Shown piece by piece: positions 16,997 through 25,227 of a DNA stretch of 64,000 bases (positions are counted from its first letter, which is position 1; each line of letters opens with the position of its first letter). Both the position numbers and the translations under genes were made by a program. This stretch comes from Luteococcus sp052116585 (GTDB lineage Bacteria > Actinomycetota > Actinomycetes > Propionibacteriales > Propionibacteriaceae): contig NZ_JBQKKT010000001.1 in assembly GCF_052116585.1 (NCBI RefSeq), positions 233,278 to 297,277 on the forward strand, in the 5' to 3' direction. Under the pieces are notes generated by a model that searched no databases, was not told where the DNA came from, and worked only from the letters and a program-made list of their open reading frames with translations.

Positions 16997-17800
16997 GTGA
17001 CCCAGGCGCACCGTGAGCCAGGCGCAGCCGGTTCCCCGGCGGGAGCACCGGACCTGCCGGTGCTGCCGCTGGATGATCCGATCGGATTGCCCTCGGCTGC
17101 CTCGGCCGGTTCCCCTGCGCTCCCGGACGCGGGCTCGGCTGCGCGTCAGCACGCCTCGCTGGAGTCCGCGGAGGTCCTGGAAGGGGATGCCTATGCCCCT
17201 GAACCGAGGCTGGGCCTGTTCCATCGGCCGCTGGTGCGGGGGATCACGGTCCACGTGCTGCTGTCCATGTTCCTGGGCGCGTTGGCCGGCGTGGCATGGA
17301 ATCTGGTCGTGGACCTTCCTGAGTACCAAGTGGACGGTCAGGGGCGGGCAACCACCTCGGAACGCGGCCTGACGCAGGTCTTTGCCAGCGACGCCATCTT
17401 CTGCCTGATCGGCGTGGTCCTGGGCGTGGTCATCGGTGTCTGGGCGTGGAAGTGGTTTCGCCGCACCGGTTGGCCCGTCGTGGTGATTGCCATCCTGGCC
17501 TCACTGTCCAGCGCCTTCCTGTGCTGGTGGGTTGGCCTGCTGCTGGGTCCGCGGGACTTCGCCACTCGGATCGCAGAGGCCAAGGCAGGACAGAGCGTTC
17601 CGGTGGATTTCGACCTGCACGCCCACGTGGCGGTGTTGGTGTGGCCCTTCAGCGCCGTCATTCCGCTGCTGCTGTTGTCCTCGCTCACGGCGGAGGAGCA
17701 GGCGCGCCACCGCCATCGTGGCCGGCCCGGGCGCCGTGCCCCCCAGCCGTCCGGGGACGCGCCCGTGACACCGGTTCCCGAGCCGGCCGCCCAGGACTGA
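16997..17800 (+). CDS. Four-helix membrane protein, possibly DUF2567-like
   Basis: The 267-residue product has a long Pro/Ala-rich cytoplasmic N-terminus (1-80), then four hydrophobic segments at about 83-105, 131-152, 159-183 and 209-231, then a basic tail. Its layout resembles the actinobacterial DUF2567 membrane proteins, but I cannot confirm the family. GTG at 16997 is preceded by GGAAGAGGAAGAG. An 8-codon ORF at 16974-17000 overlaps the start. Its stop codon is part of a 15-bp tandem repeat. Confidence 0.8.
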   Translation: MTQAHREPGAAGSPAGAPDLPVLPLDDPIGLPSAASAGSPALPDAGSAARQHASLESAEVLEGDAYAPEPRLGLFHRPLVRGITVHVLLSMFLGALAGVAWNLVVDLPEYQVDGQGRATTSERGLTQVFASDAIFCLIGVVLGVVIGVWAWKWFRRTGWPVVVIAILASLSSAFLCWWVGLLLGPRDFATRIAEAKAGQSVPVDFDLHAHVAVLVWPFSAVIPLLLLSSLTAEEQARHRHRGRPGRRAPQPSGDAPVTPVPEPAAQD

Positions 17801-17849
17801 GTCAGCCGGATCTGAGTCAGCCGGATCTGGGTCAGCCGGCTCTGGGTCA
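17798..17849. repeat. 15-bp tandem repeat between convergent genes
   Basis: Three units of TGRGTCAGCCGGMTC run 17798-17812, 17813-17827 and 17828-17842, followed by a partial fourth. The first unit includes the TGA of the upstream gene. The repeat fills most of the 62-base gap before the bluB-cobT stop. Confidence 0.85.
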
Positions 17850-17862
17850 GGCCGGAACTGGA

Positions 17863-19617
17863 TCAACGTGTCTTGGCCACCAGTCGGCGGATCTGCTGGG
17901 CCTGCAGGAGCAACGATGACGCCAGACAGGCTCCCACCCCTTCGCCACTGCGCAGGCGCAGTGCCAGCAGCGGCTCCAGGCCGAGCTCGGTGAGCACTGC
18001 CTCGTGGGCCTGTTCCCTGCTGCGTTGGCCCGCGACGAGATAGGCCTGAGCCGCGGGCTCCATCCGGACCGCCACGAGGGCCGCCACGCTGGTGGCCAGC
18101 CCGTCCAGCACCACCACCGCCTGCTCTTCGGCGGCCCCGAGAACCACCCCGGTCAGCAGGGCGAACTCGCCACCCCCGAGGGTCTGCAGAAGGAGCATGG
18201 GATCCTCGTGGTCCTTTCGTTCGCGCCAGCGTGAGACGGCTTTGGTCACCACGGACTGCTTGCGGGCGACCATCGCGGCGTCCGCGGCGGTGCCCAGGCC
18301 CACTGCCTGCTCGGCGGTGAGGCCCAGCAGGGCGCTGGCCACCGCCGAGGCGACGGTGGTGTTGCCGATGCCAACCTCACCCAGGGCCACCAGGCCACCG
18401 TGCGCGGCGGCCTCACGTCCCAGACATCGCCCCTGCTCCACCAGGTGACGGGTCTCCTGCGCAGACATCGCGTCCGCCGAGACCAGGTTGCCCCGGACGT
18501 GCTGGCCCGCCAGGTGCATGCCGTGGGCATTGCGAACGTCCGGAACCGGGCGCACGACTCCGGCATCGACCACCATGCAGGCAAGCCCTGCCTCGCGAGC
18601 CGCCACCGATCCCATGCCCTGTCCGCGGGCATTGGCACTCATCACGTCATGCGTGACGTGGGTCTCGAAGGCGCTGATGTCCTGCTCCGTGACGGGATGG
18701 TCCGATCCGGCGAGCACCAGCACGCCGCCTGAGATGCCCTGCGGGCGCACGGCCTCCACCCGATTCATGGTGCGGTCCAGGATGCCCAGCGAGCCGGGGG
18801 TCGTGAGCAGGTCATCGGCATGGTCGGTGGCGTGCACCACTCGTGCCTGGTCGGGGGCGCGCAGGTGGTTGGGCGGTGCCGGGAGGTCGTCGCCGGGCCA
18901 CCGGTCCCGCAGCACCACGTCGTCGACTGGGAGTTTGCGGGACCAGGCCAAGCGCTCCAGGCCGGGAGATGGGGGCCGCTCGTCCGGCCAACCCAGGCAG
19001 AGCCAACCGAGGGTCTCGACGCCGTCCGGCAGGCCCAACAACTCGGCGAGCTCGTCGGGCTCGAAGAGCGTGACCCAACCCATGCCCAGACCATGGGCTC
19101 GGGCGGTGAGCCACATGTTCTCGATGGCGGCGGCGCAGCTCCACATGTCGGCGTCGTGGAAGGTGGCCCGCCCCAGTACCCCGATCGCGGGGGTGCGGCG
19201 GTCACAGGCCACGACGATTCCCAGCGGTGCCTCACGAAGGCCCTCCAGTTTGAGGTCCAGCAGCTGCTGCCCACGCTCCGGGGCAAGCCTGGCCGCCTGC
19301 CACAGTCGAGAGCGGTCGGCCATGGCGGCCGCGCGGTCCCGCAGGTCGGCGTCCTGGACGACGATGAAGCGCCATGGCTGGGAGTGGCCCACCGACGGGC
19401 CGGCATGACCGGCCTCCACGACGGCGCGCACCAGGTCATCGGGCACCGGATCCGGCCGGAAGCGGCGGATGTCTCGTCGGGACCTGAGGACCCGGTCCAC
19501 CGCGTCGATCGTGGCCTCGTCGAAGGCCCAGGCCCGAGGGTCGTCCGCACGTTCGTGGGCGGCTGACGTGTCTCCGACGGTGGGGACGGGGCGGGTCCAG
19601 TGCGGTACTTCTGGCAT
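17863..19617 (-). CDS. bluB-cobT: BluB-CobT fusion: DMB synthase plus DMB phosphoribosyltransferase
   Basis: One 584-residue protein combines two steps of lower-ligand supply for vitamin B12. Residues about 35-235 are BluB (flavin-dependent, oxygen-using synthesis of 5,6-dimethylbenzimidazole from reduced FMN), with SRRDIRRFRPDPVP, GPSVGHSQPWRF and AAAIENMWLTARAHGLGMGW. Residues about 255-584 are CobT (nicotinate-nucleotide:DMB phosphoribosyltransferase), with TPGSLG, GEVGIGNTT (413-421) and, near the end, LRLRSGEGVGACLA. A BluB/CobT2 fusion is known in Propionibacterium freudenreichii. TAGGGT ends 6 bases before the ATG, so the mRNA is probably leaderless, leaving no room for a cobalamin riboswitch. 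Confidence 0.95.
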   Translation of the reverse strand: MPEVPHWTRPVPTVGDTSAAHERADDPRAWAFDEATIDAVDRVLRSRRDIRRFRPDPVPDDLVRAVVEAGHAGPSVGHSQPWRFIVVQDADLRDRAAAMADRSRLWQAARLAPERGQQLLDLKLEGLREAPLGIVVACDRRTPAIGVLGRATFHDADMWSCAAAIENMWLTARAHGLGMGWVTLFEPDELAELLGLPDGVETLGWLCLGWPDERPPSPGLERLAWSRKLPVDDVVLRDRWPGDDLPAPPNHLRAPDQARVVHATDHADDLLTTPGSLGILDRTMNRVEAVRPQGISGGVLVLAGSDHPVTEQDISAFETHVTHDVMSANARGQGMGSVAAREAGLACMVVDAGVVRPVPDVRNAHGMHLAGQHVRGNLVSADAMSAQETRHLVEQGRCLGREAAAHGGLVALGEVGIGNTTVASAVASALLGLTAEQAVGLGTAADAAMVARKQSVVTKAVSRWRERKDHEDPMLLLQTLGGGEFALLTGVVLGAAEEQAVVVLDGLATSVAALVAVRMEPAAQAYLVAGQRSREQAHEAVLTELGLEPLLALRLRSGEGVGACLASSLLLQAQQIRRLVAKTR

Positions 19618-19623
19618 GGCTCC

Positions 19624-19629
19624 ACCCTA
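19624..19629 (-). promoter_or_regulatory. Leaderless -10 box for bluB-cobT (TAGGGT)
   Basis: On the minus strand TAGGGT is followed by six bases and then the ATG at 19617, the spacing expected when transcription starts at the start codon. Confidence 0.65.
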
Positions 19630-19713
19630 GGGTGCCGCTGTTGGTTGACATGCCCCGGCGGGCGGCATGGGTTGGGGAGGGGAATAGTTCCGGGGATCGG
19701 AGCGCTCCACGGA

Positions 19714-19731
19714 TGATTGCAATTTCAATCA
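19714..19731. promoter_or_regulatory. Palindromic operator candidate before the pirin gene
   Basis: TGATTG and CAATCA flank six bases in an AT-rich island of the divergent gap between bluB-cobT and pirin. It resembles MarR-type palindromes only in general form. Confidence 0.35.
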
Positions 19732-19793
19732 CAGGCTCCCGAGCGTGAGCCGCTGGGCTCTGCACGAGCAGGTCCGACGTGAAAGGTAGACAC

Positions 19794-20825
19794 ATGCCCT
19801 CCGCAACTCGAATCGTCATCGACACCTTCGATCTGGCCAGCCCGTGGCCGGGCAGCGATCCCTTCCTGTTCGCCGTGTACCACCGCGACACCTATCCACC
19901 GGCGAAGGCAGACACCATGACGCCGGACGCCCCCTTGGATGGCCGCGACCTGGGGCAGGACTTTGCCGGCAAGGACGGCTGGAACATGTACCACGGCCGC
20001 ACGGTGCCGGGCTTTCCCCAGCACCCACACCGCGGATTCGAGACCGTCACCGTGGTGACCCGAGGCTTCGTGGACCACACGGACTCCCTGGGGGCCCAGG
20101 CCCGCTATGGTCAGGGTGACACCCAGTGGCTGACCACGGGCAGGGGAGTGGCGCACTCCGAGATGTTCCCGCTGCTGCGCGATGACGCGGACAATCCGCT
20201 GGAACTCTTCCAGATCTGGCTCAACCTGGGCCCCGAGGACAAGACCGCCGAGCCGCACTTCTCCATGTTTTGGGCGGAGGAGACCCCCTTCGCCCACCGC
20301 GTCGACGACACGGGCCGTCGCACCGATGTGCGCGTGGTGGCCGGCGCCTTCGACGAGGTGGTGCCGCTGGATCCTCCGCCGCACTCCTGGGCAGCGCGCC
20401 CGGAGAATGGTGTCGCGATCTGGCTGGTGCAGATGGAACCGGGCGCCACCGTGGAGCTTCCAGCGGCCACCGTGCCGGGAACCACGCGGACGCTCTACCC
20501 CTATGACGGAACGGTGATCATCGACGACGAGCGATACGCGGGAACCGGGATCGTCGCCGATCCGTCAGTGCGCGCTCGCCTCACGGCCGGCGAGCAGGGA
20601 GCCAACATCGTCGTGCTACAGGGACGCCCGATCGGAGCCCCCGTCGTGCAGTACGGACCCTTCGTCGCGAACAGTCAGCAGGAATTGCAGCAGGCCTTCG
20701 CGGACTACCGCTCGGGCGCCTTCGGCCGGTGGCGGGAGCAGTCAGACGATCCAGTGCTGCCCCGCGAGACGGGCCGCATGGCACGGCACCCCGACGGAAT
20801 GGTGGTGAACCCGCCCAGCCAGTGA
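19794..20825 (+). CDS. Pirin family protein
   Basis: Pirins are bicupin proteins with one metal site, usually in the N-terminal cupin; some are quercetin dioxygenases and others regulators. The 343-residue product shows FPQHPHRGFETVTVV and WLTTGRGVAHSE with the expected metal-binding His and Glu residues, and a C-terminal cupin ending around residue 290. The ATG at 19794 has AAAGG at 19782-19786. A palindrome lies about 60 bases upstream. The substrate is not predictable. Confidence 0.9.
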   Translation: MPSATRIVIDTFDLASPWPGSDPFLFAVYHRDTYPPAKADTMTPDAPLDGRDLGQDFAGKDGWNMYHGRTVPGFPQHPHRGFETVTVVTRGFVDHTDSLGAQARYGQGDTQWLTTGRGVAHSEMFPLLRDDADNPLELFQIWLNLGPEDKTAEPHFSMFWAEETPFAHRVDDTGRRTDVRVVAGAFDEVVPLDPPPHSWAARPENGVAIWLVQMEPGATVELPAATVPGTTRTLYPYDGTVIIDDERYAGTGIVADPSVRARLTAGEQGANIVVLQGRPIGAPVVQYGPFVANSQQELQQAFADYRSGAFGRWREQSDDPVLPRETGRMARHPDGMVVNPPSQ

Positions 20826-20848
20826 GCTGCGGCCGGCCGGCGGTGCAG

Positions 20849-20880
20849 GTGCAGCCCCCGTGGAGGCGCGGGGGCTGCAC
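20849..20880. terminator. 12-bp hairpin between convergent genes
   Basis: Arms 20849-20860 and 20869-20880 are exact complements with an 8-base loop. It lies between the pirin stop and the stop of the minus-strand membrane gene, so it could serve both. Confidence 0.8.
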
Positions 20881-20892
20881 GCGATGGGCGTT

Positions 20893-21213
20893 TCAGGGGC
20901 CCAGAACAGCAGTGGCCAACCCGATCCAGAGCGGGGCGGATGCCAGACCGATCAGCAGGCAGGTGGTTGCCCATCCCAGCCGGTTCGACGAGGGGCGCCT
21001 GCGGTCACCCAGGACGAGTGCTGCGGCCAGCAGCCCCAGCAGGGATGGTGCCAGAATGCCGAATCCGATCGCGGCATCGCTTCTTGTCAGGTTCAGGACC
21101 AGTGCGTGCAGCGGTAGCCAGCACACGGCAAGTGCCGCCAGCGACGCCGGCAGCAGGGGGATGGATCGCTGATCCGTCGATGCCCATTGTTCGCATGGGG
21201 ACTCGTCATCCAT
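20893..21213 (-). CDS. Small three-helix membrane protein, unknown
   Basis: The 106-residue product has hydrophobic segments at about 17-40, 47-69 and 79-104 and a short acidic N-terminus. I do not recognise a family. Support for a real gene comes from the TAGCGT box ending 6 bases before the ATG (leaderless pattern), the hydrophobic protein, and the shared terminator after its stop. Confidence 0.7.
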   Translation of the reverse strand: MDDESPCEQWASTDQRSIPLLPASLAALAVCWLPLHALVLNLTRSDAAIGFGILAPSLLGLLAAALVLGDRRRPSSNRLGWATTCLLIGLASAPLWIGLATAVLGP

Positions 21214-21219
21214 GTGGTG

Positions 21220-21225
21220 ACGCTA
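21220..21225 (-). promoter_or_regulatory. Leaderless -10 box (TAGCGT)
   Basis: On the minus strand TAGCGT is six bases from the ATG at 21213. Confidence 0.5.
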
Positions 21226-21257
21226 CCGGAGGTGTCGACATCGCGCTCGCGATCCGA

Positions 21258-21740
21258 TCAACGGGCAATGGCGGCGAACCGGGCCCGGGTGGCCGAGGCC
21301 AGGTCGTCGGGCGAGAGCTGCACCTGGAGCCCACGTCGTCCGGCGGAGACCATGACGGTGGAGAAGTCCTGGGCAGACGCGTCGATCACGGTCGGCAAGG
21401 ACTTCTTCTGGCCCAGTGGGGAGATCCCGCCCACCACATAGCCCGTGCTGCGCTCGGCCACGGCATGGTCCGCCAAGGCCGCCTTCTTGGCGCCCACCTG
21501 ATGGGCCAGGGCCTTGAGGTCCAGCTGGCAGGCGACGGGCACCACGGCGATGACGAGCGGGTGCTGGCCGCCCGCGCAGGCCACCACCAGGGTCTTGAAG
21601 ACCTGGCGCGGATCCTGGCCCAGCGCCGCCACCGCCTCCTCCCCGAAGTGCCTTTCCCCCGGGTCATGCGAGTAGGGGAGCAGCGTGTACGGGATGCGCG
21701 CCCGGTCGAGTGTCCTGGTGGCCGGCGTTGCGTTCGTCAT
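21258..21740 (-). CDS. ybaK: Cys-tRNA(Pro)/Cys-tRNA(Cys) deacylase, YbaK/EbsC family
   Basis: This family removes mischarged cysteine from tRNA(Pro) by trans-editing. The 160-residue product has the fold's typical features: SHDPGERHFGEEAVAALGQ, QVFKTLVV, ADHAVAERSTGYVVGGISPLGQ and a C-terminal region ending in ATRARFAAIAR. I start at 21740, where AGAAGGGA precedes the ATG on the minus strand. A longer form from 21800 would translate a 17-bp tandem duplication and seems less likely. Confidence 0.88.
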   Translation of the reverse strand: MTNATPATRTLDRARIPYTLLPYSHDPGERHFGEEAVAALGQDPRQVFKTLVVACAGGQHPLVIAVVPVACQLDLKALAHQVGAKKAALADHAVAERSTGYVVGGISPLGQKKSLPTVIDASAQDFSTVMVSAGRRGLQVQLSPDDLASATRARFAAIAR

Positions 21741-21756
21741 GGGGTCCCTTCTGGCT

Positions 21757-21790
21757 GCTGGGTTGTCCTGGTTGCTGGGTTGTCCTGGTT
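21757..21790. repeat. Exact 17-bp tandem duplication
   Basis: The unit at 21757-21773 is repeated exactly at 21774-21790 in the gap between the DUF554 gene and ybaK. Confidence 0.9.
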
Positions 21791-21806
21791 GGTGGGCCAA
21801 CTCGGC

Positions 21807-22550
21807 TCAGGTCAGGAGCTGGAAGCACCACACGAAGACGGGGGCGAAGAGCAGGGCCGGCAGCATGTCCGCCACCCGCAGGTGCTTGAGACCGATCAGC
21901 CGGAAGGACAGGGCCATCAGGACGATGCCACCCGCCACGGTCAGAGCATCCACCTGGACGGGCGGCATCACGTCGCCCAGCAGGAAGCCGAGCAGGGTGA
22001 GCGCTCCCTGGTAGAGCCCGACCGGGATGGCCGAGGCCAGCACGCCAATACCCAGCGAACTGGCGAAGGCGATCGCTGCGAAGCCGTCGAGCAGGCTCTT
22101 GGCGAGCAGCTGGTCGGCTCCCATGCCCAGGCCGTCCTGCAGGGAGCCCAGGACGGCCATCGGCCCGACGCAGAAGACGAGGCTGGAGGTGACGAAGCCC
22201 TCCACGAAGGTCGACGACTGGTCGCCGGAGCCGCGGGCCAGCTTGCGACGCACCCAGCGGCCCAGGTCCTCCATCCGGTCCTCGAGGCGCAAGAGGGAAC
22301 CCGTCATGGTGCCCGAGATGACCGCGAGCATGATGATGATGAGGGCGGCACCGCCCACGGCGTCGTTGAGGGTTGGCTGCAGGAGTGGACGCAGGGACAG
22401 GGCGGCGATCACCAGGGTGACCAGGCCGAGGCTCTCGGTGACGGCGCTGGCCGTCCGGCTGGGCAGTCGGCTTCCCACCGCCAGTCCCAGCAGCGACCCC
22501 AGCACGATGGTGGCCACATTTGCCACTGTTCCCAGACCAATGAAGTTCAC
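21807..22550 (-). CDS. DUF554 family membrane protein
   Basis: The 247-residue product is highly hydrophobic with six or seven helices. It matches the DUF554 (YdfK/YqgA) pattern: GTVANVATIVLGSLLGL at the start, FVTSSLVFCVGPMAVLGSLQDG in the middle and AKSLLDGFAAIAFASSLGIGV after it. Function is unknown; a transport role is often guessed. I start at the GTG at 22550, which puts the conserved FIGLGTVANV at the N-terminus; the SD is poor. It is divergent from hisD. Confidence 0.85.
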   Translation of the reverse strand: MNFIGLGTVANVATIVLGSLLGLAVGSRLPSRTASAVTESLGLVTLVIAALSLRPLLQPTLNDAVGGAALIIIMLAVISGTMTGSLLRLEDRMEDLGRWVRRKLARGSGDQSSTFVEGFVTSSLVFCVGPMAVLGSLQDGLGMGADQLLAKSLLDGFAAIAFASSLGIGVLASAIPVGLYQGALTLLGFLLGDVMPPVQVDALTVAGGIVLMALSFRLIGLKHLRVADMLPALLFAPVFVWCFQLLT

Positions 22551-22646
22551 CGGGACATCCCACCACAATCCCCGACGGGCGCCCGTGCGCCCGGTCCGTG
22601 GGAGGGTCACCGATCGGGCATGGCAGAAACTGTCTGCGGCCCTCAC

Positions 22647-22652
22647 TAGACT
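22647..22652 (+). promoter_or_regulatory. Leaderless -10 box for the his operon (TAGACT)
   Basis: TAGACT is followed by six bases and the hisD GTG at 22659. Confidence 0.65.
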
Positions 22653-22658
22653 CGGCAT

Positions 22659-23999
22659 GTGCCTGAGAACCTTTTGCGAACCCTTGACCTGACCGATGCA
22701 GGACGTGGCGGCGAGGCCTTTGACTACCGCGCTGCTGTCCCACGAGCTGCCTTCGACGTGGAGCATGCCGTGGAGAAGGTTCGCCCGATCTGCCAGGCCG
22801 TGGCCGAGGAGGGCGCCGAGGCGCTGCTGCGATTCGCCGAGCAGTTCGACGGGGTCAGGCCCGAACAACTGCGTGTCCCGGTCGAGATTCTGGCCCAGTG
22901 TGCCGAGGAGCTCGATGACGATCTCCGGGCCGCCTTCACCGAGTCCATCACCCGTCGCCGACAGGTCTGCGAGCTGGCGGAGAAGGAGACCTCGTCGCCG
23001 ACGGTCACCGTCGCCGAGGGGGCTCACGTCACGCAGCGCATCATCCCGGTCAATCGCGTCGGACTCTACGTGCCCGGAGGGCTCGCACCGCTGGCCAGTT
23101 CCGTGATCATGAATGTGGTTCCGGCGCAGGTGGCAGGTGTGCAGTCGATCGCCGTGACCAGCCCGCCCCAGAAGGAGTTCGGTGGCCTGCCGCACCCCAA
23201 CATCCTGGCCCTGTGCCACATCCTGGGCATCGACGAGGTCTACGCCGTCGGTGGCGCTCAGGCCATCGCGATGTTCGCCCACGGGGTCCCCGGGCTGTGC
23301 GAGCGGGTGGACATGGTCACCGGCCCGGGCAACATCTACGTCGTGGCCGCCAAGCGCCTGCTGCGCGGTCTGGTCGGCATCGACTCCGAGGCGGGACCCA
23401 CGGAGATCATGATCCTGGCCGACGAGATGGCCAATCCGGAACACGTCGCAGCAGACCTGATCAGCCAGGCCGAGCACGACCCGATGGCCGGCTCTGTGCT
23501 GGTGACCGATTCCGCCGAGTTGGCGGAGCAGGTCCAGCAGGCCACCGCACGCCAGGCTGCCGCCACGAAGCACGCCGAGCGAGTGCACACCGCGCTGACC
23601 GGTGAGCAGTCCGGCATCGTCATGGTGCGGGACCTGGAACAGGGGCTGCTGGTCTGCGACGCCTACGCGGCCGAGCATCTCGAGGTGCAGACCCGCGACG
23701 CTGCCCAGTGGGCTGCCCGAGTGCGCAATGCCGGAGCGATCTTCGTCGGAGGATTCTCCCCGGTCTCGCTGGGCGACTACTCCGCCGGTTCCACCCACGT
23801 CCTGCCCACGGCGGGCTGCGCCTGCCACAGCTCCGGGCTGAGCGTGCGCAGTTTCATGAAGGCCGTGCACGTCATCAACTATTCCGAGGCAGCCCTGATG
23901 GAACTGGCGGACAGCGTCGAGACCTTCGCGCTGGCCGAGAACCTGCCGGGGCACGCGAATGCGATCACCGTGCGCCGCCCGGCCGGTCAGGGGGAGTGA
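22659..23999 (+). CDS. hisD: Histidinol dehydrogenase
   Basis: HisD oxidises histidinol to histidine in two NAD- and zinc-dependent steps. The 446-residue product includes VPGGLAPLASSVIMNVVPA, AVGGAQAIAMFAHG, VTGPGNIYVVAAKR, the GPTEIMILADE segment, SQAEHDP with zinc-binding residues, and FSPVSLGDYSAGSTHVLPT. It leads the his cluster from a promoter that makes a leaderless mRNA. hisC follows after 4 bases. Confidence 0.97.
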   Translation: MPENLLRTLDLTDAGRGGEAFDYRAAVPRAAFDVEHAVEKVRPICQAVAEEGAEALLRFAEQFDGVRPEQLRVPVEILAQCAEELDDDLRAAFTESITRRRQVCELAEKETSSPTVTVAEGAHVTQRIIPVNRVGLYVPGGLAPLASSVIMNVVPAQVAGVQSIAVTSPPQKEFGGLPHPNILALCHILGIDEVYAVGGAQAIAMFAHGVPGLCERVDMVTGPGNIYVVAAKRLLRGLVGIDSEAGPTEIMILADEMANPEHVAADLISQAEHDPMAGSVLVTDSAELAEQVQQATARQAAATKHAERVHTALTGEQSGIVMVRDLEQGLLVCDAYAAEHLEVQTRDAAQWAARVRNAGAIFVGGFSPVSLGDYSAGSTHVLPTAGCACHSSGLSVRSFMKAVHVINYSEAALMELADSVETFALAENLPGHANAITVRRPAGQGE

Positions 24000-24003
24000 C
24001 GGC

Positions 24004-25227
24004 ATGAGTGAGCAGGTCCGGCCGATCACCCTTGACGAACTTCCCCTGCGCGACGAGTTGAGGGGCGAGGAGCCCTATGGAGCGCCGCAGTTGGATGTTC
24101 CGTACGCGTTGAACGTCAATGAGAACCCCTATCCGCCCAGCGATCGGGTGCGCGAGGAGATGGCGCGCGCGGTGGCCGAGGTGGCCGCGAACGTGAATCG
24201 CTATCCGGATCGTGAGGCCCTGGAGCTGCGGACGGCACTGGCTGACTACCTGGGTTTCGGTCTGCGCGCCGACAATGTGTGGGCGGCCAATGGGTCGAAT
24301 GAGGTGATGACGCACCTGCTGCAGGCCTTCGGCGGCCCTGGCCGGACCGTCCTGGGTTTCAGCCCCACCTATTCCATGTATTCGGAGTATGCCCGCAACA
24401 CCTTGAGCAGCTATGTCGCGGTGCCCCGCCTCCCCGACCACCAGGTGGACGCCGAGCTGGTCCTGTCCGCGGTGCGCGAGCACCAGGCTGATCTGGTGTT
24501 GCTGACCACTCCGAACAATCCGACGGGCACCACCATCCCGGTGAGCGTCATCGACGAGATCTGCACCGGGCTCCAAGAGGTTCGCCCGCACTGCATCGTG
24601 GTTGTCGACGAGGCCTACCAGGAGTTCACGGAGCTTCCGGAGGACTCGGCGCTGGCTCTGTTGCCCCGCCACCAGCACCTGGTGGTGAGTCGCACGATGA
24701 GCAAGGCCTTCGCCTATGCGGGTGGCCGGCTGGGTTACCTGGCCGCCACCCCCGCGATCGTCGACGCCTGCCGGATCGTGCGTCTGCCGTACCACCTCTC
24801 GGCCGCATCGCAGGCGATCGCCCTGGTGGCGCTGCGCAATGCCGACGAGATGCTGCAGCGCGTCGACCTGTTGCGCGAGCAGTGCCAGCTCCTGCAGGAG
24901 TGGCTGCGCAACCAGGGTCTGGATGTGGTTCCCAGCCAGGCGAACTTCTGCCTGTTTGGCCGGTTCGCGGATCGACACCGCGTCTGGCAGGAGCTGCTGG
25001 ACCGGGGGGTTCTGATCCGTGAGACCGGACCCGAGGGCTACCTGCGGGTCTCCGCCGGTACTCCCGAGGAGATGGCGGCCTTCCGGGCCGCACTCCTCGA
25101 GGTGTTGCCCGGCGCGGAGCGCCTGACGATGAGGGGCGCGGAGCGCCTGACGATGAGGGGCGCGGAGCGCCTGACGATGCCGGGCGCGGGTCGCCTGAGC
25201 ACGAACACCGACGACGAGGAGCACTGA
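24004..25227 (+). CDS. hisC: Histidinol-phosphate aminotransferase with a repetitive C-terminal tail
   Basis: HisC transaminates imidazole acetol phosphate using PLP. The 407-residue type I fold protein has NVNENPYPPS, NGSNEVMTHLLQAF, TTPNNPTGT, VVDEAYQEF and the PLP lysine in SRTMSKAFAYAGGRLGYL. The core ends near LLEVLPGAERL. After that, a 24-bp tandem repeat adds three to four copies of GAERLTMR before the acidic end TDDEEH, so the protein is longer than usual at the C-terminus. The start overlaps no gene; the stop overlaps the hisB ATG by one base. Confidence 0.95.
   Translation: MSEQVRPITLDELPLRDELRGEEPYGAPQLDVPYALNVNENPYPPSDRVREEMARAVAEVAANVNRYPDREALELRTALADYLGFGLRADNVWAANGSNEVMTHLLQAFGGPGRTVLGFSPTYSMYSEYARNTLSSYVAVPRLPDHQVDAELVLSAVREHQADLVLLTTPNNPTGTTIPVSVIDEICTGLQEVRPHCIVVVDEAYQEFTELPEDSALALLPRHQHLVVSRTMSKAFAYAGGRLGYLAATPAIVDACRIVRLPYHLSAASQAIALVALRNADEMLQRVDLLREQCQLLQEWLRNQGLDVVPSQANFCLFGRFADRHRVWQELLDRGVLIRETGPEGYLRVSAGTPEEMAAFRAALLEVLPGAERLTMRGAERLTMRGAERLTMPGAGRLSTNTDDEEH
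25111..25203 (+). repeat. 24-bp in-frame tandem repeat in hisC
   Basis: Units run 25111-25134, 25135-25158, 25159-25182 and a diverged partial unit from 25183. Units 1 and 2 are identical; unit 3 differs only in its last codon. Each unit encodes eight residues. Confidence 0.95.

Noticed and set aside
19618..19793. Cobalamin riboswitch before bluB-cobT
   Set aside because: The promoter box lies six bases before the ATG, leaving no leader, and no B12-box-like sequence was seen.
22551..24029. Long minus-strand extension upstream of the DUF554 gene, opposite hisD
   Set aside because: hisD is certain on the plus strand. The conserved DUF554 N-terminus begins at the GTG at 22550.
25111..25203. 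Possible CRISPR-like repeats
   Set aside because: The 24-bp units are directly adjacent with no spacers and are in frame within hisC.
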